Shown one piece after another: positions 33,501-46,244 of a stretch of DNA of 64,000 nt (position 1 is the stretch's first letter; the number at the start of each line of letters is the position of its first letter). Both the position numbers and the translations under genes were made by a program. A model generated the notes under the pieces. It saw only the letters and a program-made list of their open reading frames with translations, was not told the origin of the DNA and searched no databases. The DNA lies in the NCBI GenBank assembly GCA_951230915.1, contig OX579641.1, forward strand, positions 4,216,001 to 4,280,000, given 5' to 3'. This DNA comes from Antitrichia curtipendula. Its lineage: Eukaryota > Streptophyta > Bryopsida > Hypnales > Leucodontaceae.

Positions 33501-36500
33501 TTCTCAAGCCGTATACCATTGTTACTCTCACAGATCATGTTCACTGTGCGTTTTTTGGCAGTTTTTATAATTTCGCCAAGTACATCAAGTGCGCTGGTCA
33601 CATGTGGTTCTATAGGATATTATCGCAATTTTGTTAAACTTGTGTAGATGGAAGGGTAGACTTTAGGTTATTTTGTAATGGTTTCTGAGTTTGTTTTATC
33701 TTTGTGGAGGAGTCCAGATACGTTACATCGGTTCTGTAAGAAAGAACACGATTGGGGTTGGAAGAAGTTCATGGAGCTCTCCAAAGTACTGGACGGTTTT
33801 ACAGTTGCTGACACTCTCGTCATAAAGGCGCAAGTTCAGGTTATCAGGTATTTTTCCTGAAAGGATTTTCTTAGGTGCAAAAGAAAGTTATTGCAGTTTC
33901 CTTTCCGGAGGTATACTTGTAATATTATTTTACAATTCAATTCTTCCTGTTTATGCAGAGAAAATCCCCATCGTCCATTCCGGTGTCTAGATTGCCAGTA
34001 TCGGAGGGAGCTTGTTCGAGTATATCTGACTAATGTTGAAGGGATCTGCCGCCGCTTTGTCGAAGAGAAAAAAGAAAAGCTGGGGAAACTTATGGAAAAC
34101 ACGGCACAATGGAGCAGGTAATTGTTGTATTGATCTAACGAGGAAGGGTCAAACAAGTGTACTCTGTATACGATGAAAAAGTTTATCTCGATAAATTCTC
34201 AGAAAAATAATTAGGCCTGGAGAGAGCGAAGCGTTTTTCCCTGCATTTAGCTGAACCACTGAAGATCAAGTCTATCATGGTCTCTGAAACTGGGCTGTTG
34301 ATGCAGTTTCCAAGCGTTTTGGTCAGCTGTAGAAGATGGCACTCGTCGCCGCCTTGCTCGAGAAAAGACGGAGGTGATTTTGAAGGCTGTGGTAAAGCGC
34401 TTTTTTAATGAGAAGGAGGTGACATCGACATTGGTTATGGATGCACTTTATAGTGGATGCAAAGCACTTGATTATCGAAGCCGGAATAAGAAGGGTAAAT
34501 ACAATGGTGTGGACATGGAAGAAACCATCAACCCCATAGTGTGGGTTGACAAGGATGCTTTCGTTCTTGCTGGTGATGTATTGCTCCTGCTTGAGCGGGT
34601 GGTATCTGAAACCTTACCAGCTTATAAGGATGACAAGGGACCTCAAAACCGAACTAAGGTTTCTCCTCTGCTTTGCTCGGTTGTTTTATGCTGCACTGGA
34701 TTATTATTTTGTAATTGTCTGAGATCGTGGGGTTGTCCTGGCGTAGACCCTCGTACTCGTTGTCTGTAAATTCGGTCTTACTGCTGAGTTTAGTTGCAGG
34801 ATGGGAGCTCTGGCGATGATTTTGGTAAAGACTCGGTGGAGCGTGATGAACGACGGTTAACTGAGCTTGGCAGGCGAACTGTTGAAATGTTTGTTCTAGC
34901 TCATCTATACACGTACGTGACATTCAGACTTTAGTCATACTATTGGCTTTCCCTAATAGTTGCCCTTCGTACCTTAGCCACGTGGTTTTCTGCTTTGGGC
35001 TGTCCTTCACCTAAATGTAGATTATTTGGTATGCTTAAAGTCTTATTCTCCATTATGTTTAGATAGCTCATGAAGATGTATCGCGTACTCTGGCGCGAAG
35101 CAATCTAACTTTATTGAGAATTGCCGTATACAAATACATCTACCAACCATCATTGAGTTTTCTTTTCTTTTCTATTCTATTTTGGACGCAACTATTCACT
35201 AATTTATTGATTCACGCGGACGGGCGTTTAAAATATTTATGCCGGTTTCAAGATGATTACAAGTTCCTACAGTTTCAGGAAGATGTTTGTCATTTGTGTT
35301 TCCTCCTGTATAATTATTCTCAGGCTTAACTTGACGTTTGGTATGATGCAGCAATCGTGTAGAGGTCGCTTACAAGGAAGCAGTTGCATTGAAAAGGCAA
35401 GAAGAGCTTATACGTGAAGAGGAGGCTGCAGGAGTTGCTGAAACTGAGAAGCAAGCCAGAAAGGAAGCAGCTGAGAAGGAGAAGCGGTCGAAGAAAAAGC
35501 AGGTTAGATTTGTTGAAATTCTCTGCAGTTGTGTAGTATACTGAGCCACGTGTCGTTGATATTTTGGTGGCCTACCTCATTTCTTCTTCTTTTGTTCCTT
35601 GAAATTGTATTTCATTTTTTCTTTTTACAGATTTCTTTCTTTTTGTTTGTTGTGAATTTCACTAAATCAGTTTCGATTGACGGTTTTATATTTGTCATTG
35701 ACAATTTCTTTAGTTCATCATTGTTCCTGTATACGTACATACTAATTCAAGATTTTTATCTTTAGGCAAAGCAAAGAAGGAAAGATCGCAAAGACAAAGA
35801 TAAAGAAGCTGAAGAAAAACGTGTGCGGGTTGAACAAGAAAATCACCAACGTCAATCCGAGTCTTCCAGGCCAAAAGAACGGATTTTAAAGAATCGGGAG
35901 ATTATTTCATTAATTCCAGCTGAGGCTGGAGAGGAAGAAGATGAATTTAGTGGACTAGATGCTATAGATGATGTTGTAGGTACTTTGGGACCTGCCATCG
36001 AGGATGGTGATGTGGATCGCACGAGCTGGGAAAGAGAAGTATCGTATGGTCAGAATGGCATGGAAGCTGCTGGTTTTAGCGGAGCGCTTGAGGATGGTTT
36101 GACTCGCAATGGCAGAGCGGGAAGAAAGAATCAAGCATCTGCATTGGACGATAGTTCCTCTACATGCTCGTCTGACTCTCTTCCCTCAGCGAGGCCCTCA
36201 ATGAACGGATCATATAGTATGCGACCAAGCCTGCCCGAACAGAACCACACAGTTCTCAGCAGGTGTGTTCGCCCTTTATATCGCTCTGACAGTATTGATC
36301 TCAAATGTGTCGATCGGTTGGCACTTTGTCACAGATGGGGTTATTAAAGTACATATTCCTGAAGGTTGAACAAATTTCATCATCCAGGAGTCTGTTGAAT
36401 CGTTCCTTCGTGTCTAGCAGTCTTACTGTACATTTGTGTGTAATAACTGCTTATTAATTTGTGTATATTCCAGGGTAAGGAGTAGAGGAGACAGCGATGG

Positions 36501-38869
36501 ATACGAACACGATGGACGGTTCTTAGAAGCTGAAGGCACCATCCTGCGTGCAACTGGTCTGGATCCTAGTGGTCCTGGTGAAGCCAGCAGTAGTTGCAGC
36601 ACAGCTGGATTGGATAATGAGACTGTGATTCTTTCACTCAAGGAGCGTGTTCGATGGCTTGAGCAACGTCTTTGTGAAAAGGTATATAAGCGGAACTCTA
36701 CATTGAATCTTTTTATAATCGAAACTCCGTCGTTTGTCACACTTGCTTTGGAGTTAGGGTATTTCCGGTGTTTGGAATTAGAGCTCCTCACACAATTCAG
36801 GGAGATTTAACCTTTGTCCTTTGATTTTGAAACGGTTTTGCATGCAGGATGAGGAAGTGGTAATGTTACAAGAGCAGGTTAGCCTCTTACAGCATCAAAT
36901 GGGACTAGACCGACCTCACCATTTGTCAGAAGAAGCTTCCAGTGGTTCCAGGCCTGGTGCCTCAAGTTCCCTACCAGCTGATGAAAGTGGCTTTTCTACT
37001 TCTGTTTCTCGTGATGGAGTTGACACCGTGGAGGTGGAAAAATTGACTGGCCAACAGTCTAGATTGAGCAAAGGCGTGGCAGGTACGCCTAATGCCCCTG
37101 GCCACCCATCAGTATCTAACGGCAATGGGATTCCAGCAGGTGGACTGAGCAGTAATGATGATATTAATAGGAAGTGGCATCTCGCTAGTACAGTCAGTAC
37201 TAGTGACAAAATCAGCAGCAGTCATGGTGGGAATGCAGTGAAAGTGGAAGTTCGGTCGCCAGCCCCAATTAAAACACGCAGCATGGACGGGTCTAGGCCA
37301 CCTCGGATAAATCCAGCAGCGTCTGGTAGTATAGCTACTGGGATGGAGGAAACGAGTTCAAGCTACTCAGCCACTTTATCTGCGACTTCACCTGGGATTA
37401 CACGTCCTACCAGTGCACCTGGCTTGGTAGCTTCTCACCGTCCAGGAAATGTTGGCCCTATTTTGCATGCTCAACCTCCGTTATCACGATCTTTGAGTGC
37501 TGCAGGTCGATTGGTTTTGGGAGCAGAATCTTCTCTTGGAGTCCATAGCAACGGACATGTAGACGTCAGCCCTCCAGTGTCTCCTTCGTACAGAAACGCT
37601 GCTGCAGGGAGAATTAAAAGCTCTGGAGGTCTGGCCTCATATTCAGTTCCAAGTTCTGTTAGTGTGCATGGTGGAGTTTCAGCTTCTATGTCGGGGGTAA
37701 ATACTTCAGCTCCATTTTTAACCCCTGCTGCAATGCCCAGCCCATCTCACATTGGTGTTCCTTCAGTATATTTAACTGCACCTACGGCCTCGGCGTCCTC
37801 TCCTCCTTCGACTCCTTCCAAGATGCGGGCAGGATCTCTACCAGGCTCCCAAAGTGGCAAAAACGAGGTCTCCCCTTCATCTACACCTTTGTCGTCGCAA
37901 CCTCCTGTGGCTTCACAAGGCCTCCCCGAGGTTTTGTCCGGCAGTTTGCCTGCACAAGAGAATAGCGGCAGCCAGGTATCTGCAGGTGGGCGAAGATCTC
38001 CCGTCGGCATCACTTTTGGCACTGTAACCCCAGAGGTGCTACATCAGCAGCAGGAGGACGAACAAGAGCATTTGCAGCGACAGCAGAAAGGTGAACAGGC
38101 CCAACCTCAGTTTGCGACTCTCCCACCTCATCAGCAGCAAGAATCTATGGAGATTCGAAAGCATGAGAACTTAGTGTTTCAGGATGGTCTTTCGAGACAT
38201 CTCTCTCATGGGCAGCAAGCGTATCAGAGATCTGTCCATTCAAGCCTGTTACATGAAAATGGAGTTCTGAGTTCGGGAAGGCATAACATGATGTCCTCAA
38301 TGGAATCTGTCAATAATGGAGGAGCTATGGGAGAAGAATTCCCCCACCTTGACATTATTAATGATTTATTAGAGGATGATCAAGGATGCTTTGGATTGGC
38401 ACTAAATTCAATGGTACAGCAATCAGGATCTGCTCCATTTACCAATCGACATCTCAGTATGCCAAGTCACTCTGGAATGCTTAAGCATAACCAATATGGC
38501 CAGCTACATTCGGACAGTAGTGCTGGGAACAACGATGCAAGTGACCGAGGGAGGACATCCGATGACGAGCGAATGCACATGCACGAAGGGAACCACGCCA
38601 ACATGAGAGATAACAGACGTATGTCTGTGGCCTTCTCTCACCAACCTCTGGGCAGACTGCAGAGTCAGCATAGTGGCCACCTTGATAGTATGGCATCTCA
38701 TTATTGGCCCATCACAAGCGCAGGAATACCAGCAGCTAGTAATGTAAGAAATGGTCTAGACACTCACATGGGTTATCCTTTAGTGCAAAGCCACCACGTG
38801 CAGGATTGCTCAGGATTCTCTTTGGGGCACAATGGTTATTCTGTATATGCTCCTGCTCAGCAGCCGTAG
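30549..38869 (+). CDS. TRAF1: TRAF1-like MATH-domain adaptor (Arabidopsis TRAF1A/TRAF1B, MUSE14/MUSE13 type), 12 exons
   Basis: The coding exons I reconstructed are 30549-30750, 31744-31855, 32454-32542, 32737-32805, 33718-33847, 33959-34117, 34307-34658, 34800-34912, 35352-35502, 35766-36262, 36474-36681 and 36848-38869. All have GT..AG borders and the frame stays open for 1367 aa. The order is an N-terminal acidic segment (ending YWDTDEDDD), a MATH/TRAF domain at about 75-201 (YGKFTWKIENFSEI, FEVGGYKWYILVYPQGCDVCNHLSLF, each shown in part), a conserved RPFRCLDCQYRRELVRVYL block, VTSTLVMDALYSG, ERDERRLTELGRRTVE, a charged coiled-coil region around 408-500, and a long Ser/Gln-rich C-terminus encoded mostly by the last exon. 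In Arabidopsis these proteins are adaptors for SCF-dependent NLR turnover and for ATG6/ATG13 stability in autophagy. The ATG was chosen by homology of the following residues (EWRS.EQ...PSTSP.YWDTD). At 1367 aa it is longer than the Arabidopsis proteins. Confidence 0.9.
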
Positions 38870-39713
38870 GTGATCAGTTCCAGTCACTGTCATCTAAACT
38901 GCTTCTTTTACGTCCTAAGAAAACTTGATGACTCTTGGAACTTTTGAAATGCATTTTCCATTTGAATTGGGACATTGTCTTTAATTGTGTTCATAGACTA
39001 GTCTCATTCTTAGTACCCCTTCTTTGAAATTCCTTGTTTGGGTGGTCTCATGCTTTGAATTTTGTTCCTTTTTTAGTAATACTTGCAAGGAGTGTTTACA
39101 TTGCAGGCATCATGAAGGAATGCTCCAGGTTTATCAGAACCCCTTCATTTGTGTGAACATTTCTTCATTTCTTCCTGCTACCGTCATTGTTATGTATCAT
39201 GTAGCTGTAACTGTGATTCAGAGATGTTAGTATGCTATAAGTGTATCTGACATAATTAGATTACTGGTTGCAAACCTCGTCTTCTTGATTTACAGACCAG
39301 TGCAATGTACGAAAGTTAGAAAATACTGTTTGCGGCACTTTCTATTTGAAGATAAACTGGTAGCCAATGTTTGTGGTTACAAGTAGAACCTCTCTTAGTG
39401 CATGGTCAATGTATGAAATCAAGCCCGTCACGGTTCTACCTATCAGGAATTGTGAGTGCCTCAGCCAAATCAAAGTCAGTCATTAGCAAATCATAAACTA
39501 TCTTGCCCGTAGCGTTCCATTTTTTTCTCAGAAAATTATTTGGAGTTGGTTCTTGTAGTTTATAGATTTAACCCTGAAATGCTGGAGCCTATGACTGCAT
39601 GGGCGATCATCAAAGTCCTCTACCTCGGATGCTTTATATTGTCATTGAAAATGAATGGGTTTGGGGGTTTTTTCATTTTTCATAGATTGATTCAGATGTC
39701 TAAATGGCATATA
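38870..39713 (+). other. TRAF1 3' UTR and downstream flank
   Basis: Sequence after the stop is moderately AT-rich, without a clear AATAAA. A TTGCAG at about 39105 could be an acceptor of a 3' UTR intron, but I cannot support it. No further gene is seen. Confidence 0.4.
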
Positions 39714-39796
39714 AAATTTGAATTTATTTTTAAAAATTTGAATTTATTTTTAAAAATTTGAATTTATTTTTAAAAATTTGAATTTATTTTTAAAAA
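39714..39796. repeat. 20-bp tandem array, four copies
   Basis: The unit AATTTATTTTTAAAAATTTG is repeated without change, except at the last copy. Confidence 0.9.
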
Positions 39797-39836
39797 AACA
39801 TAAAAAAAAGTAAATTTAGAAAATTCATATCAAATG

Positions 39837-40394
39837 CTCCCTCTGTCCCAAAATAAATTGGGAGTTCCTTAGGGATGGCTAGATTAGTGCGTGAGTAGTT
39901 CCTATTTTCAAAGAATTGCATAGTTACTATAGCTTCTACTAAACCTTGTAAGGCATGAAAAAATGGAAGTCATCAATGAAGTAGTGGAAGTCAACAATGA
40001 AGCGGTGCATGTTGAAAAATGGAAGTACTCTAGTGGTATTAATTTTGATCATACGTTGGTACAGTGATATCCATTGACGTCTTTTGTATTCAATTTCAAC
40101 AATGTCTTTTGTTCAAATCTTGGAAATTCTCAACAAGAGATTTGTTAGTAGTAGATTTTATATAGTTGTGGGTTGAATCCTTTGCCTTTGGTTGGTTAGA
40201 GGTTGCATTTTGATTCCCTTTGCAAAGATTGAATTGCTATATAGTCTCTAGAGTGTGGTATCTACAAATTCTTTTGCTTCAAGGTAAAAAAAACTAGCTT
40301 TAGTTGTTGTCCATGAAGTTGTGGCTAGACAATTTCGAATTTGATTTGGGACATGCATATTTGGAAACCCGGAATTATTTTAGGACAAAGGGAG
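39837..40394. mobile_element. Stowaway-type MITE (Tc1/mariner-like)
   Basis: The left end CTCCCTCTGTCCCAAAATAA matches the classic Stowaway terminus. The right end reads, on the complement, CTCCCTTTGTCCTAAAATAA. The right flank is TA (40395-40396); the left flank is TG (39835-39836), a one-base change from the expected TA. At 558 bp it is longer than typical Stowaways. It has no ORF of note. Confidence 0.75.
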
Positions 40395-40914
40395 TATAAA
40401 ATAAGCTCAAAAAATCTGAAAAATACTCCATTGGTTTAGATTATAGTGTAGAACATTGTGGTACATAACAAATTTCCATGTCATTCAACAAATAGAAACT
40501 TAGTAGAACATAGCAACAGTTCCAAAGTTCAAATGGCTATAAAATGTACAAATTTAAGAATTAAAAAAAAAAAATCAAATTAGAATAGAAAATTGACTAC
40601 ATAAGGTTTATTTCATTATTTGAGCTCAAATTCAAAAAATATCATTTTAAAAGTTAAAACTCATACTTAGAGCAAAGGATATAGGCATTGTTAGATACAC
40701 TAGAAAGACATCTTTTGTGATCCGTAGATTTTGCATCTTCTCTAGAAAATTTTGTAGTTCCTTAATGAGGGACTTTCTACCATTAAGTAATGCATACACA
40801 GTCAAAGAACTCTCCAAAAAATTGGACGAAAATTATTCATTTTTCAATTTGAGCAAGGCATGTTTGACCATTCATCAGCTACTTTCTTGAATTAATATTT
40901 AGGATTAACCCCTA

Positions 40915-41482
40915 GGGTATTTTCTGCCAAAAAACACTCAAAACTACCACTTCTGTTGTATTCACTTAAGGATTTCAATTTTTTTGTTTTTTTGGTAATT
41001 TAACCGTAGGATCTTGTACTTAACTTGTTTGAGATCATGTCGTAAAAATTTCATCAAATTTGACCGTACGGATTGGAAGATATTAGCATTCAAAGTTGAA
41101 TAAAAAGTTTTTTTTCAAGAAGATGCTTAAATTGCCCGAAAAAATAAGATTGTCCATAACTTTCTCATGCCTAGTCCAAATAGAATGAATCAAAGCTTCA
41201 CGTATAGGTAAAACATAATGTTTTAGGAAAAAAATTCAAAAAAAATTATTTTGACTTTTTGTAATTTTTTTAGGGCTGCCCGCCAGTCTCCATTTCTTGC
41301 TCATTGTGCCATAACTTTTTCATCCAGCATCCGATTGAAACAAAAACTATATATCCACAAAGCTCTTGCAAAGCTACACAACCTCAAAAAATCTCAAAAA
41401 AATTCACTTCAAATTGAGACAATAGGAACCTACCCGGACCCAAAATGTCCCCCGAGAGGACAAGCACGATTTTAGGGGTCAA
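40915..41482 (+). mobile_element. TTAA family B element
   Basis: It starts TTAA-CCCCTAGGG (40915) and ends TTTTAGGGG-TCAA (41479-41482), 568 bp. B landmarks are present in order (CACTCAAAACTACCACTTCT, TTTGACCGTACGGATTGGAAG, AAGATGCTTAAATTGCCC, CATTGTGCCATAACTTTTT, ACCCGGACCCAAAATGTCCC). Confidence 0.7.
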
Positions 41483-42135
41483 TGAAGCCTATAGTGTTGA
41501 AGAAGGTTACATTGTACACCTATAACAAAACCACTTTGCTTATTATACTTTCACTTAAGATAAAGTAGGCTATAACATGCAAAATAATTGACTCATCTTG
41601 TTGGCATTGTTGAAAAATTGTAAATTTTTTCCACATAAAAAGTATGAGCAATGGGCAATGGAGAGAGCAATTGAAATATTATTTTTTTGAGAAAGTATGA
41701 ATTTATTATGAATTTTTGAAGTGTACTACCTATTTGGCCTCAAAGAATCTCTAAACTATTTCAAAACCAACAAAAAGTGCATCTTATTCACCTAAAGTAG
41801 TCACAATATTTCCTAGCATGGCCACAACATGCCAAGGCCTAAAAAGTCACTTCATGTGATGAATTTACATCCAAAATTCTTAATGCAATCACTAATCATT
41901 CCATCACCGTCATTCAAGGCATTGATTGTAGTCACTAATTCAACCTAATATAGCTCTAATTTTGATTATTGAAAAAAAATTGTCATGTGTTGATGTAAGA
42001 CTTTAATCCTAAAACAACATTGACATTACAAAGTGTCTAATGGATCATTTTCTATGTTAATACTGAAACAAAGAATGCACCTTGATTGGTCCCAAAATTG
42101 ACTCATATTTTGAGTCAGTACATATCCTTCTAGGG
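41483..42135. other. AT-rich intergenic sequence
   Basis: No gene or clear repeat boundary is seen. Confidence 0.4.
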
Positions 42136-43675
42136 TTAACCTCTAAAGGACCAAACACCATTTTTTGGCAATATAGTGATTTTGGACAACTCACTATGAA
42201 TGGAATTTTTATTCTTTTTCTTTGAAATTTTCACACATGTGATCAAGGAGTAGCTTTAAGGCCCAACAATTTTCATAACTTCTGCTTATATGATTAAAAA
42301 GTTATTGTATGATATGTCACTTTTATTACTTGGCGGGGAACTTAAAAAATTCTTAAAAAAACATTTTTTACGAAATAAAATTTTGAAATTATTTTTCTAT
42401 ATTTATACATACATGGAAAGCTTTAAATCATTCCATTTGATGAGTGAGATGAAAGTTATGAGGAGTTTAGTTTGCGGGTAGTTATGGAATCTCTACTCTA
42501 AAATAAACTTTAACCCCTAAAGTCCCAAGGCTTTTTTTCCATCAAAGAACACTCAAAACTGCCATTTCTATTGCAAAGAGCAAAAAAGCTTTTAAAATTG
42601 TTTTTTTTGCATATCTAACCACAGAATCCTAAACTAGACTAGTATAAAAAGGCTTGGAAGAAATTTCAAAAACTTTGACGATGTAGATTGCAAGTTATTT
42701 GCATTTAAAGTGAAGAAAACAATGTTTTTTCAAGAACATGCTTAGATTGCATGAAAAACAAGTTTGTCCATAACTTTCTCATCATTTATTAGTCCAAATA
42801 TAATGATTCAAAGCTTCAAATATAGACAAAAATATAATATTTGAGAATTAAATTTTAAATTTTAAATTTTAAATTTTAAATTTTAAATTTTAAAAATTCA
42901 AATTTTTGTGATTTTTTTGAGTAGCCCCTCAAATTGCTTTTTGGACTTAGGATGACATAACTTTTGCTCTCGGGCACCAATTGAAATACTAAATTATGTT
43001 CCCACAAAGCTAATCTAATTTTCTATTTTCAAAAAAAAATTCAAACAATCATATCAAAATTTGAGATCACACAAGCCTACCTGAAATCCCAAGAGTCCCT
43101 CGTAGGGATTGTGGGACTTTAAAGATTGAAGTCCATTATTGAACTCAATTTTCAATCTTTTTGAAAAAATAAATAAAACAATAGGGTGTAGATTGTTTGT
43201 TACAACATTTTGACCACTGGGATTGTTATTTTTCAGTTCCATAACTAAATTTTTGACAATTTAGTATTTTTAATCATTCTCTACTTTTTTCTACTTACCA
43301 TTTTCTTATATGTTGTACGATTCCAAATGATCTGAAATTTTTCAAGCATGCAATCAACTTGCCCTGAAGAATGAATTCAAAGAGTAACCACCATTTTGGA
43401 CATTTTTTCATACAAATGTGACCTTGTGAAGTGCAGTTGCACGGTTTTTCTCAAGGACAAAGAAATGATTTTTATCAATTCAAACGCTATTATCTAGCAA
43501 TACACATGGTGGAAATTTTTGAAATTTCTTTCACATCTTCTCAATTCAGTGTGCTACAAGATCTTACAGTTACAAGTGTCTAAAAATGTTTTTTTCAAAA
43601 ATTTGGTACTTGTTATAGAAATGACAGCTTTGGAGCGTTTTTGGTGAAAACATAGTCTTTGATCTTTAGGGAATA
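42136..43675 (-). mobile_element. TTAA family A element (minus) split by a nested B element
   Basis: The outer element begins TTAA-CCTCTAAAGGACC (42136). It follows the minus-strand order of the copy at 2804-3617 up to TCTACTCTAAAATAAACTT (42508), and resumes at TTGAAGTCCATTATTGAACTC (about 43127) through to a decayed end CTTTAGGGAATAA. A B element occupies the gap. Confidence 0.65.
42505..43128 (+). mobile_element. TTAA family B element nested inside an A element
   Basis: It begins TTAA-CCCCTAAAGTCCCAAGG and carries the B landmarks (CACTCAAAACTGCCATTTCT, GACTAGTATAA, GACGATGTAGATTGCAAG, AGTCCCTCGTAGGGA). It ends with a decayed GGGACTTTAAAGATTGAA. An eight-base array (AAATTTTA) about six units long sits inside at 42848-42893. 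Confidence 0.65.
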
Positions 43676-43686
43676 ACTGTGTAACA

Positions 43687-43906
43687 TTGTTGCGGACACT
43701 AAGTGCCTGATAGATGACAAAGAAAACTTCTATATAAACCAAAAGTGTAGATGTTAATTTGTGGAATTTTATGTGAAAAGAGGAGGTCTTGCACAACAAT
43801 TTGACCTCCAATGATTACTCTTGGGTTTGTTTTTTAATCCAATGATTTACACAGTACCAAAAAGGATGCCATTTCCATGGTGACCAACCCAATGTTTTAG
43901 GGTTTA
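43687..43906 (+). pseudogene. Decayed fragment of an unknown protein, paralogue of 61355-61591
   Basis: Translation gives VADTKCLIDDKENFY..QKCRC, then stops. After frame changes it gives matches to VLHN..TSN and HGDQP. The same residues in the same order occur in an open frame at 61355-61591, so this is a coding-derived repeat with stops and indels. The family is not recognised. Confidence 0.45.
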
Positions 43907-45301
43907 TAGGTGATTCCCTAGGTGTCTATGATGGGCTTTTTAATTGTCATATTTTAATTTTCCTTGCCACTTGTTTCAGTGTTGGGATTGTATAGAATGT
44001 GTTTTTCCCATTTTGTGTGGGCACCATTTGGTTTTGTCCAATAACAATAATCACGGAATTTTTAAAACGGACAAAGGAAAATTTTGCAGGAAACTAAACC
44101 CATCCTATGAATTGGGACAAATATGGTGAAAACACATGTTTTGGGGGGTATAAGTAAAATCTTGCCCCCTATTTTGTGTTGTGTTTAGAGTATGTTCTTA
44201 CCCTCCCTCGCTAATTTGGGGTCTTTGATTGCAAGTATGAATTCAAAATTTGCAAATTTTTTTATGTGTGATTTTTTTTTAAATCCCTACATTTTCTACC
44301 CGGGTAAATTTCCTTCATTTTCACCTTGCTGGTCTCACTTCATGGAACGGGTCAAGCATTCTGTGGAATTTTTTGGCCTTTCATTGGTCTAACCCTCTAT
44401 TTCTTCTGGATTGAGGGGATCTGGATGGTATCAATTAATTAGTGTGGGTTAACAATTATGCCTGGAACTAATAGCCCCTTGAAATTCAAAACGGAAGATT
44501 TGACTGGAGATTCGCGAAACAAGAATCTTACAGAACTGCTATGGATTGGCACCCACTTTGACTTGGAATAATTAATCTACATCCAGACCTCTTTATTATC
44601 CCATTTATTCTATTCTCTCCCAAACCCTAGAAAGGTGACCCAATTCCACGGTGTTTTTTTTCATTTTTTATGAAGTGCCAAAGTGGCGATATTAAATGTT
44701 ATAACCATGCTCCAAATTTCAACATTCATCCACATATTGGATAGAAAATATCACATTAGTACATATCACATATCTATAATTCTATCTTCATCCACAATTT
44801 GATAATTTCATCCATAGTTTTTTTAATTTGAATTTTTCTAGCGATATTTTGCCCTTCTAGTACCATTTTGTTCCAAGGGTGTAATGCTGGGCTCATTACT
44901 TTGGTGCAAATGGTTGCCAAATCGTTGGAAAATAAATGTGTTGCCCAATTCTAAATCTCCTGAGAGCACCACCACCAGCCTCACTACCAGGCTCCAACAA
45001 CAACACTCTAGACTTGTTGTGCTTGCCCAAAGGAAAATCACTCCACACTAGTACCCTATCATGGTAGAAGTTATGAGAGGTGTGAGAAGAAAGGAAATAA
45101 CTTTAGCTAAGACTTTCAAGGGTGGTTGGTGCAGAGTATTAGATCTTGAGTGCACCACCACGTCTTATGAGGCAGTAAGTGCCTTGCCACTTCTTGATGC
45201 TCTAGTCAAATTGAGTGGACTTAGTAGTGATGTTCTTAGCCAGTTTTTAGGTTGCATTTCTCTTCACCTTAGAAAATGATCCTATTTGGAGGGCAAAGAA
45301 A
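43907..45301. other. Intergenic sequence without recognised genes
   Basis: Short ORFs such as 45061-45279 (+) have no recognisable domain and no splice context that I can support. Confidence 0.4.
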
Positions 45302-45880
45302 TTAACCCCTAAAGGACCAAGGCACATTTCAATTAGAGATTGTGAAAAACTGTCATTTTTTAGGATAGTGGAAAAAACCCGGAAAAAAAGAAATATTTTA
45401 CAAAATTTAACCATACAAACTTGTATTAAACTACTCGGGAAAGGTGTGGAAATTTTTTTAGAAATTTTGACAACATGAATTGAAAGATTATAAGCTAGAA
45501 ATAATTTATTTTTTTCGACCTTGCTCAACAAAGGCCAACAAACTTTAACACTTCCTAGATTGAGATTTTTAAACAACATATGGGATTTTTTACATTTGCA
45601 CTTTTATCTCATGTATGTTATACACATGTCAAATTTCAAAATTAGAGAGGAGTTTTGCACATATTGTCTGAAGCTGCTCAATTGTTCAAAAAGTTCAAGG
45701 CAACATAACTTTTGATCCATAAACCTAATCAAAAAAAAATTATACTCCTACTAAAGGGATACATGTTCACACCTTCTGTCAAAATTTCATGAGCATCCAA
45801 CTCAAATTGACTTGATGTGTAACTACAAAAAATCTCTTGCAAGCATTGAAAGGTCTAAGACATGGTCATTTAGGGTTTAA
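45302..45880 (+). mobile_element. TTAA-flanked element, divergent subfamily
   Basis: It starts TTAA-CCCCTAAAGGACCAAGG (45302) and ends TCATTTAGGGT-TTAA (45877-45880), 579 bp. Interior landmarks such as GAATTGAAAGATTATAAGC and CATAACTTTTGATCCATAAA are related to A and B, but the rest differs. Confidence 0.6.
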
Positions 45881-46101
45881 ATCCTTTCTAAAAAAACCAA
45901 AAAAATTCTAACCTTTCAAGAAGAAGGGCTAATAATAAGTGAAGCTTACAATTGAAGGGTTGGAATGAAAATGAAGGACAGATATCATAAAGACCAATCT
46001 TATGATTGGTATGTTAAAATCATGTATTTGCAATTTCAAATTTTTAGTAAGTGTTTTGGTTGAGTTAAAAGACAATCAACAATAGATATCCATATGACCA
46101 T
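45881..46101. other. AT-rich spacer
   Basis: Nothing was recognised. Confidence 0.3.
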
Positions 46102-46109
46102 ATAGACAT

Positions 46110-46236
46110 CAGGGCTTTTTTTTTTGCGAAATTTTGCCAGACCGTCAGAAATGTGACCACTCTGGCTTTGTCCCTTCCAAAACTGGCCTCTGCAATGAAG
46201 CCAACAAGGGGGACATGGGTCCAAAAAAAAGCCCTG
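46110..46236. mobile_element. hAT-type MITE with perfect 8-bp target duplication
   Basis: The 127-bp element starts CAGGGCTTTTTTTT and ends AAAAAAAAGCCCTG. It is flanked on both sides by ATAGACAT (46102-46109 and 46237-46244). CAGGG termini and an 8-bp duplication are hallmarks of hAT elements. Confidence 0.9.
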
Positions 46237-46244
46237 ATAGACAT

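Noticed and set aside
38867..38869. Genome-wide reassignment of TAG to a sense codon
   Set aside because: TRAF1 and the kinase-like gene both end at TAG where homology or the open frame ends, and the 12-exon TRAF1 has no internal TAG; a simple nonsense change or local readthrough fits better.
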